Source: Bradyrhizobium sp. Ec3.3
Lineage (GTDB): Bacteria > Pseudomonadota > Alphaproteobacteria > Rhizobiales > Xanthobacteraceae
Assembly (NCBI RefSeq): GCF_000472925.1
Contig: NZ_AXAS01000009.1
Coordinates: 124,001-188,000 of the forward strand
DNA length: 64,000 nt
Direction: 5' to 3'
The notes under the pieces are model-generated. The model ran no database searches and was not told the DNA's origin. It was given only the letters and a program-made list of their open reading frames with translations. Below, piece after piece: positions 60,741-64,000 of the stretch (position 1 is the stretch's first letter; the number at the start of each line of letters is the position of its first letter). Made by a program: the position numbers and the translations under genes.

Positions 60741-62237
60741 ATGGTCAGCCCCAAGCATGTCTGCGTGATCGGCGCCGGCGTCTCCGGCCTCGCCGCCGCA
60801 AAAGCGTTCTCCACCCGCGGCCACAAGGTCACCATCGTCGAGCGCAGCGCCGATCTCGGCGGCGTCTGGGAGCCGGCGCGCTCCTATCCGGAGGTGCAGA
60901 CGCAGAGCCCGAAGGATCTCTATCGCTACACGGACCGCGCCATGCCGGAGGCCTATCCGGAATGGCCGACGGGACCGCAGGTGCACGCCTATCTCAACGA
61001 CTACGCCAAGAGCTTCGGCCTTGAGCGCATGCTGCGCCTCAACACCAAGGTCGCCGGCATGGAGCGGCGCGCCGACGGCAAGCCCGGCTGGACGCTGGCG
61101 CTGTCGGACAAGGCCGGCGCGACGACGAAGGAGGATTTCGATTTCGTTGCGATCTGCACCGGTCAGTTCAACGAGCCGCGCGAGCTGAGCTGTCCCGGTG
61201 AAGATGGCTTCAAGGCGAAAGGCGGGCAGATCCTGCATTCCTCAAAATACAATGATCCCTCGATCGCCAATGGCCGCCGCGTCGTCGTGCTCGGCGGCTC
61301 GAAATCGGCGACCGACATCGCGGTGAACGCGGTGAAAGCCGGCGCGCGCGAGGTCACGATCGTGTTCCGCGAGCCGGTATGGCGCATCCCCTACTTCATC
61401 GGCGGGCTCGTCAACTTCAAGCGCATCCTCTACATCCGCGCCCAGGAACAGATGTTTCAAGGCTGGGACGCGAGCGCGCTGGCGCGCCTCGCGCATCGCG
61501 TCACGGCGCCCTTGGTGTGGGCGAACTGGCGTGGGCTGGAGAGTCTGCTCAAGGCGCAGCTCAAGCTGAAGCAATGCAGGATGGTGCCGAAGGAGCGGAT
61601 CGAGGACGGAGTCAACTGCTCGGTGCCGATCGCAACGCCGGGCTTTTACCCGATGGTCGCCGACGACCGCATCAAGGCCGTGTTCGGCACCTTCGATCAC
61701 TACGAGGGCAACACCATCGTGATGAGCGGCGGCGAGCGCGTCCAGGCCGACGTCGCCGTGCTCGCGATCGGCTACAAGCTCGGCGTGCCGTTCCTGCCTG
61801 CGGCCTATCAGTCAAAACTGGTCGACGCCGACGGCCAGTACCGGCTCTATCGCCTGATCGCCAACCCTGATCTGCCCGACATGGGTTTTGTCGGCTTCAA
61901 CTCGTCGTTCTGCACCGTGCTCTGCGCCGACCTCGCCGCCAACTGGCTGGTGCGCTACGCCGACGGCCAGCTCGCGAACCAGCCGACCGCGCAAGCGATG
62001 CGCGACAACATCGAGATGATGCTGCACTTCAAGCGCGCCGAGCGCCCGGCAGCCGGCGTCTATGGCGGCCTGTGCGTGGCGCCCTACCACTATCGGCATT
62101 TCGACGAGCTGATAGCCGATATCGGCGCAAAGGAGCAGAAGCGAGGTGGCCTCGCCGAGCGCTTCCTGCCACCGGACGCGGACGCCTATGCGCGGTATCT
62201 CGCGTCGGCGCCGGATTATCGAGCAGCGGCGGCTTAA
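60741..62237 (+). CDS. Flavin-containing monooxygenase-like protein
   Basis: 498 aa. FAD motif VIGAGVSGLAAAKAFSTRGH and NADPH motif VVLGGSKSATDIAVNAVKAG are both present. The FMO fingerprint region is LHSSKYNDPSIANGR-like (QILHSSKYND). LRDNIEMMLHFKRAERP-type C-terminal segment (MRDNIEMMLHFKRAER) follows. The family inserts oxygen into N, S or carbonyl (Baeyer-Villiger) groups. It is likely cotranscribed with the cupin gene under AraC control. Confidence 0.9.
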   Translation: MVSPKHVCVIGAGVSGLAAAKAFSTRGHKVTIVERSADLGGVWEPARSYPEVQTQSPKDLYRYTDRAMPEAYPEWPTGPQVHAYLNDYAKSFGLERMLRLNTKVAGMERRADGKPGWTLALSDKAGATTKEDFDFVAICTGQFNEPRELSCPGEDGFKAKGGQILHSSKYNDPSIANGRRVVVLGGSKSATDIAVNAVKAGAREVTIVFREPVWRIPYFIGGLVNFKRILYIRAQEQMFQGWDASALARLAHRVTAPLVWANWRGLESLLKAQLKLKQCRMVPKERIEDGVNCSVPIATPGFYPMVADDRIKAVFGTFDHYEGNTIVMSGGERVQADVAVLAIGYKLGVPFLPAAYQSKLVDADGQYRLYRLIANPDLPDMGFVGFNSSFCTVLCADLAANWLVRYADGQLANQPTAQAMRDNIEMMLHFKRAERPAAGVYGGLCVAPYHYRHFDELIADIGAKEQKRGGLAERFLPPDADAYARYLASAPDYRAAAA

Positions 62238-62262
62238 CCGCCGCCTCCTCCCGCCCGGCCGA

Positions 62263-62769
62263 TCAGAGAGCCTTGGTGAAGTGATAGCGCCGAATGCCGC
62301 CGCCAAGCGTCCTGTTGCTTGTGGCCTCGGCAATCTCTTCGCGCACGCGCGTGTATCCGGCGTTTTCGTAGAGCGCCAGAGCTTCGCGCTGAAGCGCTGA
62401 CGTGCTCAAATCCAGTCTCGACCGCTTGCGCCTCCGGCATTCCAGCTCGGCGAAGTCGAGCATTCGTCGTGCGATCCCGCGGCGTCGGACGGCAGGGTCG
62501 ACATACATGCGGCGCAACTCCATTGCGCCATCACCCGCGGGCTCAAGGCCGAACATGCCGACAATTGTCCGGTCCTCGACTGCGACCCAGAAGCCGCCAT
62601 TCCGCTCTGAGTAATAGTCGGCGATGCGATCAACCTCCTCGGCCAGCGAACGGGCGATGTAGGCTTCGAACGCCTCCTTCATCTCAGCGGGCGCCAACAG
62701 CCGATTCACCCGAACGAACAACTCTCGCACAGCGACCGCATCGCCAGCCAGGAATTCGCGAATGTCCAT
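62263..62769 (-). CDS. GNAT family acetyltransferase
   Basis: 168 aa from the ATG at 62769 (GAGGGGATC upstream). ELRRMYVDPAVRRRGIARRM is the acetyl-CoA loop (RRRGIAR), and STSALQREALALYENAGYTR the subsequent strand. The N-terminus DIREFLAGDAVAVRELFVRV is the usual start. It is separate from the GntR gene upstream by 20 bp on the same strand, so cotranscription is possible. The substrate is unknown. Confidence 0.9.
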   Translation of the reverse strand: MDIREFLAGDAVAVRELFVRVNRLLAPAEMKEAFEAYIARSLAEEVDRIADYYSERNGGFWVAVEDRTIVGMFGLEPAGDGAMELRRMYVDPAVRRRGIARRMLDFAELECRRRKRSRLDLSTSALQREALALYENAGYTRVREEIAEATSNRTLGGGIRRYHFTKAL

Positions 62770-62789
62770 CCGATCCCCTCGTCCAGAGA

Positions 62790-63488
62790 TCACTTCAGCA
62801 CGGTCTCCAGATCCGAATAGATGACATCGGCCGTGCGCTGATAGTGCCGCTGGAGCAGCTTGACGGCCTCCTCCGTCTTCCGGTCGAGCACCGCCTGAAG
62901 GATCTGCGCGTGCTCGGCGCCGACTTTGCGGACCGGATAGGCCTTTGCGATCGACATCATGCGGTAGCGATAGAGCCGGTCGGCGAGCTGCTCGCAGAAG
63001 CCGAGCAGCGGGCGCGAGCCGCAGAGCCCGATCAACGTCGCGTGGAAGGCGCGGTGCGCCTTCTCCCAGTCCGGATTGTCCTCGAATTTTTCCGGATCGA
63101 GCGAGCGCGGCGTGCGGTCGAGCCGGTGATGCGTGACAAGGAGGGACTCCTCCCAGGCCTGGGTCGCGTTCTGCATGGACTCGCGCAACGCCAGGCCCTC
63201 GACCCAGCACCGCGTCTTGGTCAGCTCCTGGAGCTCGTCCTTGCTGACCGGCTTCACGTAGAAGCCGCGCTGCTCCATGCCGACGACGAATTCCTCCGAG
63301 GTCAGGCGGTTGAGCGCCTCGCGGAGCGGAGTCTGCCCGACATTGTAGTGCTCCATCAGGAAGCGCGACTGGAGCTTGCGTCCCGGCGCGAGGCGGGTGG
63401 TCAGGATGTCGGCCTTGAGGCGAGCATAGATGCTCGTCGCCAGCGTCGCCGGCTGCTCCATCTTCTGGCTCGACAGGTCAGAGCTCAT
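62790..63488 (-). CDS. GntR-family (FCD) transcriptional regulator
   Basis: 232 aa. N-terminal winged helix LATSIYARLKADILTTRLAP, QTPLREALNRLTSEEFVVGM and the FCD ligand domain with LTKTRCWVEGLALRES, DNPDWEKAHRAFHATLIGLC and the histidine motif VGAEHAQILQAVLDRKTEEA. The FCD Asp/His residues bind a divalent metal and an organic acid. It is divergent from the VOC gene at 63663, which is the likely target. Confidence 0.92.
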   Translation of the reverse strand: MSSDLSSQKMEQPATLATSIYARLKADILTTRLAPGRKLQSRFLMEHYNVGQTPLREALNRLTSEEFVVGMEQRGFYVKPVSKDELQELTKTRCWVEGLALRESMQNATQAWEESLLVTHHRLDRTPRSLDPEKFEDNPDWEKAHRAFHATLIGLCGSRPLLGFCEQLADRLYRYRMMSIAKAYPVRKVGAEHAQILQAVLDRKTEEAVKLLQRHYQRTADVIYSDLETVLK

Positions 63489-63543
63489 GAGCGTCCCACT
63501 GATTCATCGGCGTTTTTTGTACATCAGCACGCACAAAGGCGAT

Positions 63544-63582
63544 AATTTATAAATTTATGCTTTACGGTCTATTTTATATAGA
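63544..63582. promoter_or_regulatory. AT-rich double dyad between GntR and VOC genes
   Basis: AATTTATAAATT (63544-63555) is a perfect 12-bp palindrome, and TCTATTTTATATAGA (63568-63582) a 5-bp inverted repeat with a 5-nt spacer. The region is the only strongly AT-rich patch nearby, suggesting promoters plus an FCD-regulator operator. Confidence 0.5.
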
Positions 63583-63662
63583 TTACCAGTTCGTCAAGAA
63601 CAACAGGTTCGGTGGGCGATCCGCGATCCCGGATTGCCCGAGCCTCTTGACGAGGAAGCCCG

Positions 63663-64000
63663 ATGTCCGATTTTCCGGTTGTCGCCTTGCGCAGCGTCGA
63701 GATTACGACGCCGCGCTTAAGCGCCTCGGCCGATTTCTACACAAAGGTGTGGGGGCTCGATTTCGCCGCGGAAGCTCACGGCACGATGTATCTCGCCGCT
63801 ACCGGTGCGGACTTCCACGTTCTCGAACTGACGCAAGGCGAGCAGGCCGCGCTGCGCAAGGTCAGCTTTCGCGTGCAATCGCGCGAGGATCTCGATCGCC
63901 TGTTCGTCCGCGCGCGCGAGGCAAAATGCGAGATCATCACTCCGCCAGGCCCATCGCAGGCGCCGTCGGGCGGCGAGCATTTCGTGATCCGCGAGGGACA
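63663..64000 (+). CDS. VOC family glyoxalase/dioxygenase (partial, 5' part)
   Basis: 112 residues up to the window end. It starts MSDFPVVALRSVEITTPRLS, ASADFYTKVWGLDFAAEAHG and MYLAATGADFHVLELTQGEQ, typical of the N-terminal module of catechol 2,3-dioxygenase-like VOC proteins; the metal His would come from SVEITTP-like (His absent, replaced by Glu/Ile) and HVLEL. GAGGAAG is upstream. The divergent FCD-type GntR gene suggests regulated organic-acid or aromatic degradation. The rest of the gene is outside the window. Confidence 0.85.
   Translation, partial: MSDFPVVALRSVEITTPRLSASADFYTKVWGLDFAAEAHGTMYLAATGADFHVLELTQGEQAALRKVSFRVQSREDLDRLFVRAREAKCEIITPPGPSQAPSGGEHFVIREG

Overview
The window is 64 kb of GC-rich chromosomal DNA, most likely from Bradyrhizobium or a close relative in the Rhizobiales. 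The evidence is the overall gene set, a palindrome matching the rhizobial iron control element in front of a bacterioferritin gene, an intracellular poly-hydroxyalkanoate depolymerase, thiOSGEC gene order behind a TPP riboswitch, and many short intergenic palindromic repeats of the kind scattered through Bradyrhizobium genomes. I see no rRNA, tRNA, CRISPR array, prophage or complete insertion sequence. This is ordinary chromosome with a few accessory patches, and I found no convincing undescribed multi-gene system.

Layout. 1-5 kb: a partial pcaB-like lyase divergent from a dienelactone hydrolase, then acetyltransferase, SMP-30 lactonase, MAPEG and DUF4403 genes. 5-6.5 kb: an orphan branched-chain-amino-acid-type binding protein between two direct copies of a 144-bp repeat. 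6.6-11.3 kb: a PRC-barrel protein, a Ser-rich protein, an OmpR-type two-component pair and a lytic transglycosylase. 11.4-16.4 kb: the riboswitch and the thiamine operon, with two near-identical REP elements between its genes. 16.5-23.9 kb: HD hydrolase, Mug glycosylase, VOC, GST, RidA, a tandem pair of tiny secreted proteins, a J-domain protein and an SDR. 24-26.8 kb: a stand-alone FlbD-like DNA-binding domain with a 22-bp perfect palindrome in its leader, a collagen-like protein with 31 Gly-X-Y triplets, and an ArsR/SnoaL divergent pair. 27-31.6 kb: hydrolase, flavin-oxidoreductase-like protein, the bfr/bfd iron-storage pair and two glycine-rich secreted paralogues.

31.6-40.2 kb: ettA-mltB operon, D-2-hydroxyacid dehydrogenase, a tandem pair of low-GC membrane proteins, an L,D-transpeptidase with coding tandem repeats, and a 3-mercaptopyruvate sulfurtransferase. 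40.3-43.6 kb: rhodanese, VWA, GlsB-like and MoxR genes, bracketed by a perfect 45-bp inverted repeat. 43.7-51.7 kb: an Omp25-type beta-barrel with the 3' remnant of a GMC oxidoreductase gene beside it, the intact GMC gene, acetyltransferase, lactonase, AraC-GyrI regulator and GST. 51.8-57 kb: phaZ, a hybrid histidine kinase and a HerA-like ATPase. 57-64 kb: small regulator-target units, namely TetR with a tautomerase (two matching operators), AraC with cupin and flavin monooxygenase, and GntR with a VOC dioxygenase cut by the window end.

The best leads are the FlbD-like mini-regulator with its palindrome, the collagen-like protein without a signal peptide, the 45-bp inverted repeats around the MoxR/VWA module, the GMC remnant that marks a recombination junction, and the REP pair inside the thiamine operon whose stems show compensatory changes.
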